From Pseudomonadota bacterium (GTDB lineage Bacteria > Pseudomonadota > Alphaproteobacteria > Reyranellales > Reyranellaceae), in NCBI GenBank assembly GCA_018242505.1, contig JAFEBU010000010.1, positions 1 to 64,000 of the forward strand: a stretch of 64,000 nucleotides of DNA, read 5' to 3'. This document shows, in pieces, positions 45,085 to 53,490 of this stretch. Position numbers and translations under genes: made by a program. Numbering within the stretch: the stretch's first letter is position 1; each line of letters opens with the position of its first letter. The notes beneath the pieces were generated by a model. That model searched no databases and was not told where the DNA came from. It saw only the letters and a program-made list of their open reading frames with translations.

Positions 45085-45305
45085 AGGACATTCTTTGTCG
45101 TCCTGAGCGCAGCGAAGGACCTCACGCAACGACCGCGACTCCGCTGTCAGCGCCAGATCCTTCGCTTCAGCGCGGGGATACCCCGCGCGACTCAGGATGA
45201 CAGACGTTCTTCCTCGTCGCCGCTGGGGAAAGGCGAGGGAGAGGGGGTGACGCACAGCCCGCGTCCTGCTCTCCCAACCTCTCCCCCTATCGGGGGTGAC
45301 GCGGA
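45085..45305. repeat. Extragenic palindromes between copA and the sigma-factor gene
   Basis: A CCTGAGCG...CGCTCAGG type element (about 45090-45205) and a CTCTCCC/GGGAGAG pair (about 45225-45297) occupy the gap. No gene is present. Confidence 0.65.
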
Positions 45306-45865
45306 AGAAGAAATGTCGCCAATCGTGCCCGCGCGCGGGCGAGGCGCATTTCGATGGCTTTGGGCGTGGTCTTGAGCATTGCGGCAGTCTCCTTGTGCGA
45401 CAGGCCGCTCACGGTGGTGAGGAGGAGCGGCTCCTTGTAGAGCATCGGCAACGCGGCGATCGCGCGGTCGAGGTCGGCGAGTCGCTGGTCGAGCTCGGTC
45501 TCGGCGTCCCGCTCGCGATCGAGATGCGCCGTCGTCTGCTCATCCGCCTTCTCGCGGGCGAAAGCACGCAGGAAGAGCCGGCGCACCGTTTGCCGCCGCC
45601 CGACATCGCGGCACTTGTTGAGCGCGACCGTGCGCAGCCAGGGAAGGAACGGCCGGTCCGCGTCGTAACTCTTGAGCCCGAGCCAGGCCGCAACGAAGGT
45701 GTCCTGCAGCACGTCATAGCTCTCGTCGGCGGTGCCGATATAGCGCCGTACGAAGCCGTACAGCGCGTCCTTGTGGCGGCGCACAAGGGCATCGAACGCG
45801 GCACGGTCGCCGGATTTGGCGCGCGCTGCGAGGGTCTCGTCGCTCTCGGGATCGCCTGCGTTCAC
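45287..45865 (-). CDS. ECF-type RNA polymerase sigma factor (CnrH-like)
   Basis: A 192-residue sigma-70 factor with region 2 (ALVRRHKDALYGFVRRYIG, YDVLQDTFVAAWLGL, FLPWLRTVALNKCRD) and region 4 (AIAALPMLYKEPLLLTTVSGLSHKETAAMLKTTPKAIEMRLARAR). It starts at GTG 45865, overlapping the sensor stop (GTGA). Lengths and order of the trio (94-147-192 residues) match CnrY-CnrX-CnrH of Cupriavidus (95-148-191). It probably drives the trio and nearby metal genes when released. Confidence 0.9.
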   Translation of the reverse strand: MNAGDPESDETLAARAKSGDRAAFDALVRRHKDALYGFVRRYIGTADESYDVLQDTFVAAWLGLKSYDADRPFLPWLRTVALNKCRDVGRRQTVRRLFLRAFAREKADEQTTAHLDRERDAETELDQRLADLDRAIAALPMLYKEPLLLTTVSGLSHKETAAMLKTTPKAIEMRLARARARLATFLLPRHPR

Positions 45866-46305
45866 GAAGTCCCGGCATTCAGCGCCTTCGACACCTTGGC
45901 GTCGAAATCGCGCGCCTGCTCGGGCGTCAGCAGCGCCCGGATCGCCAGCACATGCCGGATGGTCTTCTCCTGCAGCGCGCTCATCGCCGCATGCAGTCGC
46001 TCCACCGCCTCCTGTGCCTGCGCATCGTAGCTGTGGCGCTCGGTGATCGCCTGGGCGATGTCTCGGTTGGCCGCGCGCATCTTCGCCTGCAGCTCCAGGC
46101 GCGTCGTGGCGAGATCGGCTTCGAGCGTGTGGATCCGCCGGTCCTGCTCGGGCGTGAGATGGAGGTCGTGATGGATCGCGGCGTCGAGATCGGTCTCGCC
46201 GTTTGCGCGGCCGAGGCCATACTGCACGCCGGCCCAGCCGGCAGCCGCCGCGGCCAGCACCGTCACCACGAGCATGGCGAGGAAGGTGCGTCCCGGGCCC
46301 ATCAT
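45862..46305 (-). CDS. Periplasmic heavy-metal sensor (CnrX-like)
   Basis: A 147-residue protein with one N-terminal membrane helix (FLAMLVVTVLAAAAAGWAGV) and a helical periplasmic hook: AIHHDLHLTPEQDRRIHTLEADL, ITERHSYDAQAQEAVERLHAAM, ALLTPEQARDFDAKVSKAL. Paired His residues in AIHHDLHL and ERHSYD fit metal sensing in the CnrX/ZraP-like metal-resistance domain. The start is 46305 or 46302; the former overlaps the upstream gene. It likely relays metal binding to the anti-sigma factor. Confidence 0.87.
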   Translation of the reverse strand: MMGPGRTFLAMLVVTVLAAAAAGWAGVQYGLGRANGETDLDAAIHHDLHLTPEQDRRIHTLEADLATTRLELQAKMRAANRDIAQAITERHSYDAQAQEAVERLHAAMSALQEKTIRHVLAIRALLTPEQARDFDAKVSKALNAGTS

Positions 46306-46586
46306 CGATGGATGCCGAACAGGAGGGCGGAGGGCGCGAGCCGCTCGCCCGGCATCATCAGCGCGGCAGGCCGCGGGTCGGCCGCGGGCAGGGACATGGC
46401 GAAACCCGCGCCGGCGCTGCCGATCATGGCCGCCAGCATCACCATGCCTTGCCAGGCCGCCATGCGCCGCATCGCGTGGCGGCGAGCCTGAAAGGCCGCC
46501 TCCCGCCGCCAGATATCGGCCTCCAGCCGGCCGAGATCGGCCGTGCGCTCCCGTTCGACCAGCTTTGCGATGTCGTCGTCGATCAT
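46302..46586 (-). CDS. Membrane anti-sigma factor candidate (CnrY-like)
   Basis: A 94-residue protein. The cytoplasmic N-terminal part (IDDDIAKLVERERTADLGRLEADIWRRE) could wrap the sigma factor, one transmembrane helix follows (GMVMLAAMIGSAGAGFAMSL) and the short tail is periplasmic. TAGGGAG stands five bases before ATG 46586. Assignment rests on position and size in the Y-X-H order; CnrY proteins diverge strongly in sequence. Confidence 0.72.
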   Translation of the reverse strand: MIDDDIAKLVERERTADLGRLEADIWRREAAFQARRHAMRRMAAWQGMVMLAAMIGSAGAGFAMSLPAADPRPAALMMPGERLAPSALLFGIHR

Positions 46587-46698
46587 AGGAACTCCCTATT
46601 CCCTGCCTATATACGCGCGAGCGCAACGAAGCCCTCGGGAGGGATGAGGCACGTCCCCGCGTATCGGGACCGGGGCATGACGATCGAAGGACCATCCC

Positions 46699-47358
46699 AT
46701 GGCGGCAAGGCGGATCTTTCCACGATGGTTGCTGGGGCTGATCGTCCTGGCGATCGTTTTCGCCGGCGGTGTGACGCTCTTCGTTCAGTCGGGAGTCTAC
46801 GATGTCGGGGCCGACGTCCCGCATTTCGGACCGGTGGCGCGCCTGATCGCTGCCGTGCGGATGCGCTCGGTCGAGGTCCGGGCCGAAGATGTCGTCCGTC
46901 CCGCCGATTTCAACGATCCCAAGCGGTTCGCCGCCGGAGCTGGGCTGTACAACGAGATGTGCAGCGGTTGTCATCTCGCTCCGGGCATGCAGCCGAGCGA
47001 GATCAGCCGCGGCCTCTATCCGCGCGCACCCGATCTCACCAAGCCGACCGGCCTTACACCGGAGCAGGAATTCTGGGTGATCAAGCACGGCATCAAGATG
47101 TCCGGCATGGCGGCGTGGGGCGCCACGCATGACGATAGCCTGATCTGGAACATGGTGGCCTTCATCGACAAGCTGCCGTCCTTATCCGCCGCCGACTACC
47201 AGGCCGCGACGAAGGATTCCGGCGAGGCCCACGAGCACATGATGAACGACGCGCCGCCGGCCGCATCCGGCACTGGAACGTCAGGATCAGGCACGCCAGA
47301 ATCAGGCGATCGGGGAGGGAGCCACGACCATGGCGAGCACAAGGACCGCCATCAGTGA
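46699..47358 (+). CDS. Membrane-anchored c-type cytochrome
   Basis: A 219-residue protein with an N-terminal membrane anchor (LLGLIVLAIVFAGGVTLFV). The haem motif CSGCH (about residue 94) has a distal Met in GIKMSGMAAWG, the pattern of the cytochrome c cbb3/CccA group. The C-terminal tail is rich in His, Asp, Gly and Ser (GGSHDHGEHKDRHQ) and may bind metal. It is divergent from the sigma-factor trio and next to copper genes, so it may pass electrons in metal oxidation. That link is inferred. Confidence 0.87.
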   Translation: MAARRIFPRWLLGLIVLAIVFAGGVTLFVQSGVYDVGADVPHFGPVARLIAAVRMRSVEVRAEDVVRPADFNDPKRFAAGAGLYNEMCSGCHLAPGMQPSEISRGLYPRAPDLTKPTGLTPEQEFWVIKHGIKMSGMAAWGATHDDSLIWNMVAFIDKLPSLSAADYQAATKDSGEAHEHMMNDAPPAASGTGTSGSGTPESGDRGGSHDHGEHKDRHQ

Positions 47359-47379
47359 CGTCTCTCTCCATCAGTGATG

Positions 47380-47750
47380 TCTCTCGCCGGGGCTTCCAGG
47401 CGCAAATCTTCGCGGCGTCGTTCGTCCAGCAGGCGCCCTGCCGGATCAGCACGCCCAGGTTCGAAGGGGCATGTGTGGCGTGCGGATCCTTGTTCCAGTA
47501 GCACGTTCGCCGTGCCCGGCGTCTCGACATTGACCTGGGCGAAGTGGTTGCCTTCCAGGATCTGGAAGCTTCCGGTCGGTTCATTGGGAAGCGCTGTCGC
47601 GGTGAACTCGCACTGGCCCTCGATCCAACGTTTTGCCGCGCACTTCGAGCAGGCAATCCGCCGTTCCCGCAAGCGCCGGCACCACGAAGCAGAAGCTGAG
47701 CGCAAGACCCGTAACAAGTCGCCAGGGCTGCACGCAAACCTCCCTTGCTC
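47380..47750 (-). pseudogene. Frameshifted secreted protein
   Basis: Pieces of one protein lie in three frames: a signal peptide LVTGLALSFCFVVPALAGTADCLLEVRGKTL, then GQCEFTATALPNEPTGSFQILEGNHFAQVNVETPGTAN, then YWNKDPHATHAPSNLGVLIRQGACWTNDAAKICAWKP. Joined, they form a plausible cysteine-containing exported protein of about 125 residues. At least two frameshifts separate them. No intact copy is in the window. Sequencing error at two sites is possible but less likely. Confidence 0.6.
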
Positions 47751-47850
47751 CGAGGCCGGGGCATGTCTCGCCAGAGCATGTCTCGCTTGAAAAGAATCAC
47801 CTCACCCTGAGGAGCGTACGCAGCGCGCATCTCGAAGGGGAGGACGAGCA

Positions 47851-47985
47851 CTACGCCTGCTGCCGACCCCACGCTTGCCGCCTATCCCACGCCTGCTGCC
47901 GACCCCTGCCGACCCACGCCTGCTGCCGACCCGACGCTTGCCGCCTATCCCACGCCTGCTGCCCACCCCATGCTTGCTGCAGACC
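47851..47985. repeat. Minisatellite of CACGCCTGCTGCCGACCC units
   Basis: A 56-bp block (47852-47907) built from CCTGCTGCCGACCC and GCTTGCCGCCTATCCC units recurs at about 47914-47969 with few changes, followed by a weaker unit. In one plus-strand frame it would encode HACCRP and ACRLSHACC repeats, but there is no start or ribosome site, so it is treated as non-coding. Confidence 0.8.
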
Positions 47986-48054
47986 CTTGGAGACGCATCG
48001 TTTCGCGATGCTCCTCGGGGCGAGGGGGACGGTTCCAGGAATTTGGAATCCACT

Positions 48055-48858
48055 CTATGTCGAAGAGCTCGCCGCCGGCGGGAAAAGTCCCGGCCAATAG
48101 AAACCATCCGGGGTCGGTCGTTTCCCGAAAATGGCCTGGCCCACCCGGACGATGTCGGCGCCTTCCTCGATGGCGATCTCGAAATCGCCGGACATGCCCA
48201 TCGACAGTTGCACGAGGTCGGGATTGATGGCGGCGGCACGGTCCCGCAGGGCGCGCAACAGCCGGAAACAGGCACGTACGCGCTCATTGTCGTCGCTGAA
48301 GACCGCCAGAGTCATGAGGCCACGCGGCTTCAGCCGGGGATAGTCGGACAGACGCTCGACAAAGGGCAGGAAGTCATCGGGGCTGAGACCGTACTTGCTG
48401 GCTTCGCCTGACGTGTTCACCTGCACGAAGACATCGAGGTCGTGGCCCTGCGACTCGAGGCGACGATTGAGCTCCTCGGCCAGCCGAAAGCTGTCGAGGG
48501 CGTGGAACGCCGAAGCGAAGCGGACGAGATATTTCACCTTGTTGGTCTGGAGGTGGCCGATGATGCTCCAGCGGATGGCGAGATCCTCGAGTAGGGCCCG
48601 CTTGTCGCGGGCCTCTTGCAGCTTGTTTTCGCCGAACTCGGAAATCCCCGCGGCAAAGGCGAGCCGGAGGATGTGGGCGGGAACGGTCTTGGTGACGGGA
48701 AGCAGGTGAACGTCATCGGGTTGACGCCCGGCGCGGCGACAGGCGTCGGCGATACGCTCCTGGACAAGCTGAAGGTTTTTGGCAAAGGCCCCGGCGGGAT
48801 CGTCGCCGAAGCGCGCAATGTCCTCCGGCGAAAGGGTGAGCTTCGATTGCACATTCAT
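48055..48858 (-). CDS. YggS/PLPBP-family pyridoxal-phosphate homeostasis protein
   Basis: A 267-residue PLP-binding protein that regulates vitamin B6 and amino-acid pools. It shows LLPVTKTVP (PLP Lys), FGENKLQEARDK, WSIIGHLQTNKVKYLV, FVQVNTSGEASKYGL and the C-terminal LSMGMSGDFEIAIEEGADIVRVGQAIFG. It is slightly longer than the usual 230 residues at the N-terminus. ATG 48858 or an upstream GTG 48867 could start it. Confidence 0.93.
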   Translation of the reverse strand: MNVQSKLTLSPEDIARFGDDPAGAFAKNLQLVQERIADACRRAGRQPDDVHLLPVTKTVPAHILRLAFAAGISEFGENKLQEARDKRALLEDLAIRWSIIGHLQTNKVKYLVRFASAFHALDSFRLAEELNRRLESQGHDLDVFVQVNTSGEASKYGLSPDDFLPFVERLSDYPRLKPRGLMTLAVFSDDNERVRACFRLLRALRDRAAAINPDLVQLSMGMSGDFEIAIEEGADIVRVGQAIFGKRPTPDGFYWPGLFPPAASSST

Positions 48859-48956
48859 GTCGAACACCTACGCGACTTGTGACCATTGGGAGGGCGGCCG
48901 CCACAGCTTAGGAGGCAAATCACACCTCGTCCAAGCGAGCCAACCAAGGTTCAGGG

Positions 48957-49004
48957 CGATGGTCGAGCATTACGATGGTCGAGCATTGCGATGGTCGAGC
49001 GCTG
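48957..49004. repeat. Three tandem 16-bp repeats
   Basis: CGATGGTCGAGCATTA, CGATGGTCGAGCATTG and CGATGGTCGAGCGCTG follow one another in the 474-bp gap between the YggS and argC starts. No gene is associated. Confidence 0.9.
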
Positions 49005-49119
49005 TAGAGTGGCGGCGACATGAATTGGGTCGTGAACCCTGAAACCAAAAACGTCCGAGAGGGGCGGTCAGCAGACATTCCCCTTGACGATCAATATAGG
49101 TAGCGACAGTGTCGAAGGA

Positions 49120-49305
49120 CATGTTCGGGAACCAGAACCTTTGTGATCGACGCCGACGTCGCTGCACCCAAGCGGCGGCTCTTTGGGCTGCGCGTCGATC
49201 GGCGTCCGTCCACGTGGTGACTGCCTCATCGTAGGTCCCATCCGCCGGAGCGGCCCTGGCCCGCGTTCCTGAACCCCCGCAGCCCCCGGCTCCGGGGGTT
49301 TTCTT
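49120..49305 (+). ncRNA. Structured leader RNA upstream of argC (family unassigned)
   Basis: GTTCGGGAAC (49123-49132) can pair with GTTCCTGAAC (49265-49274), closing a rod of about 150 nt. Inside, GATCGACGC (49145-49153) pairs with GCGTCGATC (49192-49200). The 3' part offers two exclusive hairpins, AACCCCCG (49272-49279) or CCCCCGG (49283-49289) with the same CCGGGGGTT arm, before a TTTTCTT tract. It could be an attenuator leader of argC or an independent 6S-like RNA ending there. Not matched to a family. Confidence 0.35.
49272..49305 (+). terminator. Terminator/attenuator hairpin before argC
   Basis: The CCCCCGG/CCGGGGG stem (49283-49298) is followed by TTTTCTT, only 27 bp before the argC start. 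A competing upstream arm AACCCCCG can use the same 3' strand, the arrangement of an attenuator. Confidence 0.6.
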
Positions 49306-49332
49306 ATGCCCAAACCCCGGAAGGACATCATC

Positions 49333-50310
49333 ATGAGCATTCGCGTCGGCATTGTCGGGATCAGCGGTTTTGGCGGTGGCGAGGCGATGCGCCTGGTCGC
49401 GAGCCATCCTTCTTTCGAGCTCATCTACGCCGCCGGCGAGGGCAGCGCCGGCAGCCGTTTGGCCGACCGCTTCCCGGGTGTGCCAGCCAAGCTGGCCGAA
49501 CTGGTGATCGAGAAGTGGGACCCAGTGACCCTGCCGAAGCTCGACGTGCTGTTCGCGTCGCTGCCCACGGGCGCCTCGGCCGAGGCGCTGGCGCGCGTGC
49601 CCAAGGACGTGAAGATCGTCGACATCGGCGGCGACCACCGCTACGTCAAGGGTTGGGCATACGGCCTGGCGGATATCTGGCCAGCCCAGATCGAGGGTCA
49701 GGCCCGTGTTGCCAACCCCGGCTGCTTCCCCGCGGCGGCGCTGAGCGCGCTGGCGCCGCTGCTGGCCAACAAGCTGATCGAACCTGGCGACATCGTGATC
49801 GACGCCAAGACCGGCATCTCCGGTGCCGGCCGGGGCGGTGCCGATAGCAAGTTCGGCTACGCCGAGAGCAACGAGAATTTGGTGCCCTACGGTCTGCTCA
49901 GGCACGTCCATATGCCCGAGATGGCAAAGACGATCGAGCGGCTGAGCGGCGGCAGCGCGGCCGGGCTGGTGTTCACGCCGCACCTGGTGCCGATGACCCG
50001 CGGCGTCCTCGCCACCATGTATTGCCGCGGCCGCGCCACCACGGACCAGTGCCTGGACGCGGCCCGGCGCTTCTACGCGGGGCGGGCGTTCGTCCGCGTG
50101 ACCGACAAGGCGCCGCAGACCAAATGGGCTACCGGCTCGAACCTCGCGTTCGTCAGCTATGCGGCCGATCCAGAGCGCAACTTGGTGATCGCGATGGGCG
50201 TGGTCGACAATCTCGGCAAGGGAGCGGCCGGCCAGGCGGTGCAGAATGCGAACCTGATCTGCGGCCTGCCAGAAACCGCGGGGCTGGACGGCGTACCTGT
50301 CTGGCCATGA
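49333..50310 (+). CDS. argC: N-acetyl-gamma-glutamyl-phosphate reductase
   Basis: ArgC reduces N-acetylglutamyl phosphate to the semialdehyde with NADPH in arginine synthesis. The 325-residue protein begins MSIRVGIVGISGFGGGEAMRLV (nucleotide-binding Gly motif), has the catalytic Cys in VANPGCFPAAAL (about 130) and HVHMPEM and GRGGADSKFGYAESNEN. GGAAGGAC seven bases upstream sets ATG 49333; a Met at 49306 lies in the terminator stem-loop flank. A 21-bp tandem repeat lies across its stop codon (50299-50340). Confidence 0.95.
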   Translation: MSIRVGIVGISGFGGGEAMRLVASHPSFELIYAAGEGSAGSRLADRFPGVPAKLAELVIEKWDPVTLPKLDVLFASLPTGASAEALARVPKDVKIVDIGGDHRYVKGWAYGLADIWPAQIEGQARVANPGCFPAAALSALAPLLANKLIEPGDIVIDAKTGISGAGRGGADSKFGYAESNENLVPYGLLRHVHMPEMAKTIERLSGGSAAGLVFTPHLVPMTRGVLATMYCRGRATTDQCLDAARRFYAGRAFVRVTDKAPQTKWATGSNLAFVSYAADPERNLVIAMGVVDNLGKGAAGQAVQNANLICGLPETAGLDGVPVWP

Positions 50311-50340
50311 TGAAGACGGGTCTGGCCATGATGAAGACGG
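50299..50340. repeat. 21-bp tandem duplication across the argC stop
   Basis: GTCTGGCCATGATGAAGACGG occurs twice in a row; the first copy contains the stop codon, the second is untranslated. A second small duplication (GCAGCTATTCAA) follows. Confidence 0.9.
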
Positions 50341-50443
50341 GCCGCAGGGCAGCTATTCAACCAGGCAGCTATTCAAAGAGCAACCGGCGCTGGAAGCCCC
50401 GCTTTAGATCGACCATCGATTCCGATTCTCCGCGCTGCCGATG

Positions 50444-51463
50444 TCAGCCGAGCTGGAACAGCCCCAGCCCGGCTCGCACCTCGTCGAGCGTCGCCTGGGT
50501 GACGGCACGTGCCTGTCGCGTGCCTTCGCGCAAAAGATCGAGCACGTCCTGGGAATTACGTGCCAGCGCCGCGCGACGCTCGCGGACAGGGGCGAGCAGA
50601 TCTTTCAGCACCCTTTCGAGGCGCCGCTTCACCGTCATGTCTCCCAGCCCGCCACGGCGATAGTGTGCCTTCAGTTCGGCGACGGCGGATTCGTCCTCGT
50701 CGAACGCATCGAGATAGGTGAACACCACATTGCCCTCCACCGTTCCGGGGTCGCTGGTGCGCAGGTGGCCCGGATCGGTGTACATGCGGTGCACGGCGTC
50801 GCGAATCTCGTCGGGCGAGGCCGAGAGCAGGATCGCGTTGCCCTGCGACTTGCTCATCTTCGCCTTGCCGTCGATGCCGGGCAGCCGGCCGACGCGCGGG
50901 ATCAGGGCCGCGGCTTCGACCAGCACGTCGCGGCCGATCTGGTTGTTGATGCGGCGCACGATCTCGTTGGTCTGTTCGATCAGCGGCGCCTGGTCCTCGC
51001 CGACCGGCACGACGGTCGCCTTGAAGGCGGTGATGTCGGCGGCTTGGGCCACGGGATAGCAGAGGAAGCCGGCGGGGATGTCGCGGCCGAAGCCGCGGGC
51101 GCGGATCTCGTCCTTGATCGTCGGGTTGCGCTCGAGACGCGCGACAGTCACGTAGTTCAGATAGAGCACGGTGAGTTCGGCCAATGCCGGCAGGCCGGAC
51201 TGCACGCAGATCGTCGTCTTCTGCGGATCGATTCCGACGGCGAGATAGTCCAGCGCGACCTCCAGCACGTTGCGGCGCACCTTCTCCGGATCGTGCGCGT
51301 TGTCGGTCAGCGCCTGGGTGTCGGCGAGGAGCAGGAACTGCCGGTGGGTGTCCTGCAGCTTCACCCGGTTCTTCAGGGATCCGACATAATGGCCGAGATG
51401 CAACGGGCCGGTGGTGCGATCGCCAGTCAGGATGATCGGCTTGTCTGGTGAAAGGTCGAACAT
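50444..51463 (-). CDS. trpS: Tryptophan-tRNA ligase
   Basis: Class I synthetase of 339 residues that charges tRNA-Trp. The HIGH-type motif is [11 protein letters not shown] (22-25 HLGH) and the KMSKS loop is intact ([11 protein letters not shown], about 200). [13 protein letters not shown] and [20 protein letters not shown] are further family features. ATG 51463 begins [19 protein letters not shown]. The frame extends upstream but without a domain. Confidence 0.95.
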   Translation of the reverse strand: MFDLSPDKPIILTGDRTTGPLHLGHYVGSLKNRVKLQDTHRQFLLLADTQALTDNAHDPEKVRRNVLEVALDYLAVGIDPQKTTICVQSGLPALAELTVLYLNYVTVARLERNPTIKDEIRARGFGRDIPAGFLCYPVAQAADITAFKATVVPVGEDQAPLIEQTNEIVRRINNQIGRDVLVEAAALIPRVGRLPGIDGKAKMSKSQGNAILLSASPDEIRDAVHRMYTDPGHLRTSDPGTVEGNVVFTYLDAFDEDESAVAELKAHYRRGGLGDMTVKRRLERVLKDLLAPVRERRAALARNSQDVLDLLREGTRQARAVTQATLDEVRAGLGLFQLG

Positions 51464-51620
51464 GGGGCTTCTCCGAATTGGAGCCGCCGCGAACCGAAAA
51501 GCTGTCGTTGAAGGACATTGCCGGCCGGAGCACGGCGGCAACGTCTGGACATGGATATGACGACGCGCCGCTCCTAGAAGGAGCGCCACCAAAAGAGCCT
51601 GTCGAGGATCATCGCGTCGA

Positions 51621-52034
51621 TCATGGGCCCGCTGGATGCCACGCCGGCGCGTCGTCTGCAAGCGCTTCGAGTCGACTCGAGCTCACGAGGTTGGCATCGC
51701 GTGCCAGTCGCCACCGACCGTCGGACTCCTTGCGCAGGAGGGTCAAGGTATAGCCCGACCGGCGTATTGGAGTGCCGCCCGGCGTCGTCGTCGTCATGTC
51801 GATGCGATTGCGGATGAAGGCCCAGTCGCCGAGAAGCTTCAGTTCCACGATCTCGCTGTTGCCGTCCATTGTCATGCCAGCCGTGCCTTGCGACGCGGCA
51901 GCGAACACCTCCTTGCCGAACGGCTCGCAGCCCGCAACCGTGAAGACCACGTCCTCCGTCATCAGGTCCAGCACGGTGGCGGTGTCGCCACGCTTGGTGG
52001 CCTCGATCCAGGTGTCGACGACCTGCCCCTTCAT
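51621..52034 (-). CDS. SnoaL/DUF4440-like (SgcJ/EcaC type) protein
   Basis: A 137-residue small alpha+beta protein of the NTF2 fold: [39 protein letters not shown], then [19 protein letters not shown] and [20 protein letters not shown]. This matches the SgcJ/EcaC group of DUF4440 proteins, function generally unknown. It is on the same strand as and just downstream of the flavin monooxygenase, so the two may be co-transcribed. Confidence 0.75.
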   Translation of the reverse strand: MKGQVVDTWIEATKRGDTATVLDLMTEDVVFTVAGCEPFGKEVFAAASQGTAGMTMDGNSEIVELKLLGDWAFIRNRIDMTTTTPGGTPIRRSGYTLTLLRKESDGRWRLARDANLVSSSRLEALADDAPAWHPAGP

Positions 52035-52059
52035 CGTCCGTCATCGTGACGCGCGCCCA

Positions 52060-53376
52060 TCACTCCTGGTTCAGATGATCGCGTTGGGTCTTGCCGGAAT
52101 AGGAACGGCGAAAGCGGCCGCGGCGTTGCAGCTCGGGCACGACCAGGTCGACGAACTCCTCGATGGCCCCGGGCGAATAGATCGGCGAGAGCATGAAGCC
52201 GTCGCCGCCGACGGTGTCGAAGAAGGCCTCGAGCTGGTCGGCGATATCGGTGGGCGTTCCCACCATCTGCGGCAGGCCGACGCTCTGGCCATGGTTCCGC
52301 GCCACCTGCTCCAGAGTCAGCAGCTCGCCGGTCATGGTGCGGTAGCGCGTCTGCATGCGCTGCAGCTTGGGCTCGGTGCGATGCGCCATGATCGTGTCGA
52401 GCGGCAAGGTCGAGAGATCGAAATCGAGATGACCCGACAGGATCGTGAGCCCGCCCTCCAACGGCACCAGCGCGTTGTGCTCGGCCTGCTTGTCCTCGGC
52501 CTCGGCGCGCGAGGCGCCGATGATCGGCTGTACGCCGAACAGCATCTTGCAGGCGCTCGCCGGCCGACCGGCCGCGACGGTGGCGCGCTTGATGTCGTCA
52601 TAGAGCTCCTTCGCGCCCTTAAGGTTGGGCTGGATCGCAAACACCGCATCGGCGTAGCGCGCGGCGAAGTCGCGACCCTTGCCCGACGTGCCGGCCTGGA
52701 GGATCGCCGGGCCGTTCTGCGGCGAGCGCACGACATTGAGCGGCCCGCGCGACTTGAAATAGCGGCCCTCGTGCTCGATGCGACGCACCTTCGCCGGATC
52801 AGCGAAGATCCCGGCGGCGCGGTCCATCACCACGGCGTCCTCGTCCCAGCTCTCCCACAGCCTGCGGCAGACCTGGATGAACTCGTGGGCGCGGTCGTAG
52901 CGGTCGTCGGCGGGCTTGTACGCCTCGCCGTAGTTGGCGGCCTGGTTGTGATTGAGGGACGTGACGACATTCCACGCCGCCCGGCCGCGCGTCAGATGGT
53001 CGAGCGTCGCCCACAGGCGTGCGGCATGGAATGGGTGCTGATGGCTCACCGAATAGGTGGCGCCGAGCCCGATGCGCTCGGTCACCGCGGCCATGAAGGA
53101 GAGGAGGGGGATCGGATCGTGCTCGGGCACCTGCGTGGCGTTGCGCAGCGCCGGCCCCAGCGAGCCCGTGTAGGTGTCTGAGATGTAGTTGAGGTCGGCG
53201 AAGAACACCATGTCGAACAGGCCGCGCTCGCAGGTGCGCGCGATGTGCTGGTAGAGCTCGGGCCGCGTCCAGTCGAAGCCGGCCGCGACGGTGCGCGGAT
53301 GCCGCCACATGGCGAGGCTGTGATAGGTCGGGCTGTGACACAGGAATTGCGCCAGGTGCATCATCGCCTTGCGCAT
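52060..53376 (-). CDS. NtaA/DszA-family FMN-dependent monooxygenase
   Basis: A 438-residue luciferase-like flavin monooxygenase (NtaA/SnaA/DszA/SoxA group) that uses FMNH2 from a separate reductase to oxidise chelators, sulfones or similar compounds. Family features are MHLAQFLCHSPTYHSLAMWRHP, TCERGLFDMVFFADL, YSVSHQHPFHAARLWATLDHLTRGRAAWNVVTS and LQAGTSGKGRDFAARYADAVF. GGAGG upstream sets ATG 53376. Substrate unknown. Confidence 0.93.
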   Translation of the reverse strand: MRKAMMHLAQFLCHSPTYHSLAMWRHPRTVAAGFDWTRPELYQHIARTCERGLFDMVFFADLNYISDTYTGSLGPALRNATQVPEHDPIPLLSFMAAVTERIGLGATYSVSHQHPFHAARLWATLDHLTRGRAAWNVVTSLNHNQAANYGEAYKPADDRYDRAHEFIQVCRRLWESWDEDAVVMDRAAGIFADPAKVRRIEHEGRYFKSRGPLNVVRSPQNGPAILQAGTSGKGRDFAARYADAVFAIQPNLKGAKELYDDIKRATVAAGRPASACKMLFGVQPIIGASRAEAEDKQAEHNALVPLEGGLTILSGHLDFDLSTLPLDTIMAHRTEPKLQRMQTRYRTMTGELLTLEQVARNHGQSVGLPQMVGTPTDIADQLEAFFDTVGGDGFMLSPIYSPGAIEEFVDLVVPELQRRGRFRRSYSGKTQRDHLNQE

Positions 53377-53430
53377 GGTGGCCTCCTTCCGTCCGAGGCC
53401 GCGATCATGCCGCCCCGACCCGGTGGCTGC

Positions 53431-53462
53431 CAAACAAAACAGGCGGACCTCGCGGTCCGCCT
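53431..53462 (-). terminator. Rho-independent terminator of the 41-aa gene
   Basis: On the minus strand AGGCGGACC, GCGA loop, GGTCCGCCT (53441-53462) is followed by GTTTTGTTTG (53440-53431). It directly follows the small gene at 53491-53616. Confidence 0.85.
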
Positions 53463-53490
53463 GTGCTGTCACATGCCTTGCATCGCAATG

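Noticed and set aside
46587..46698. ECF -35 GGAAC promoter at 46588 for the cytochrome gene
   Set aside because: The GGAACT is the complement of the anti-sigma gene start region and no convincing -10 at proper spacing was found.
47633..48100. Cys-rich repeat frame over the minisatellite
   Set aside because: No start signal, overlaps the end of the YggS gene, and follows the DNA repeat only.
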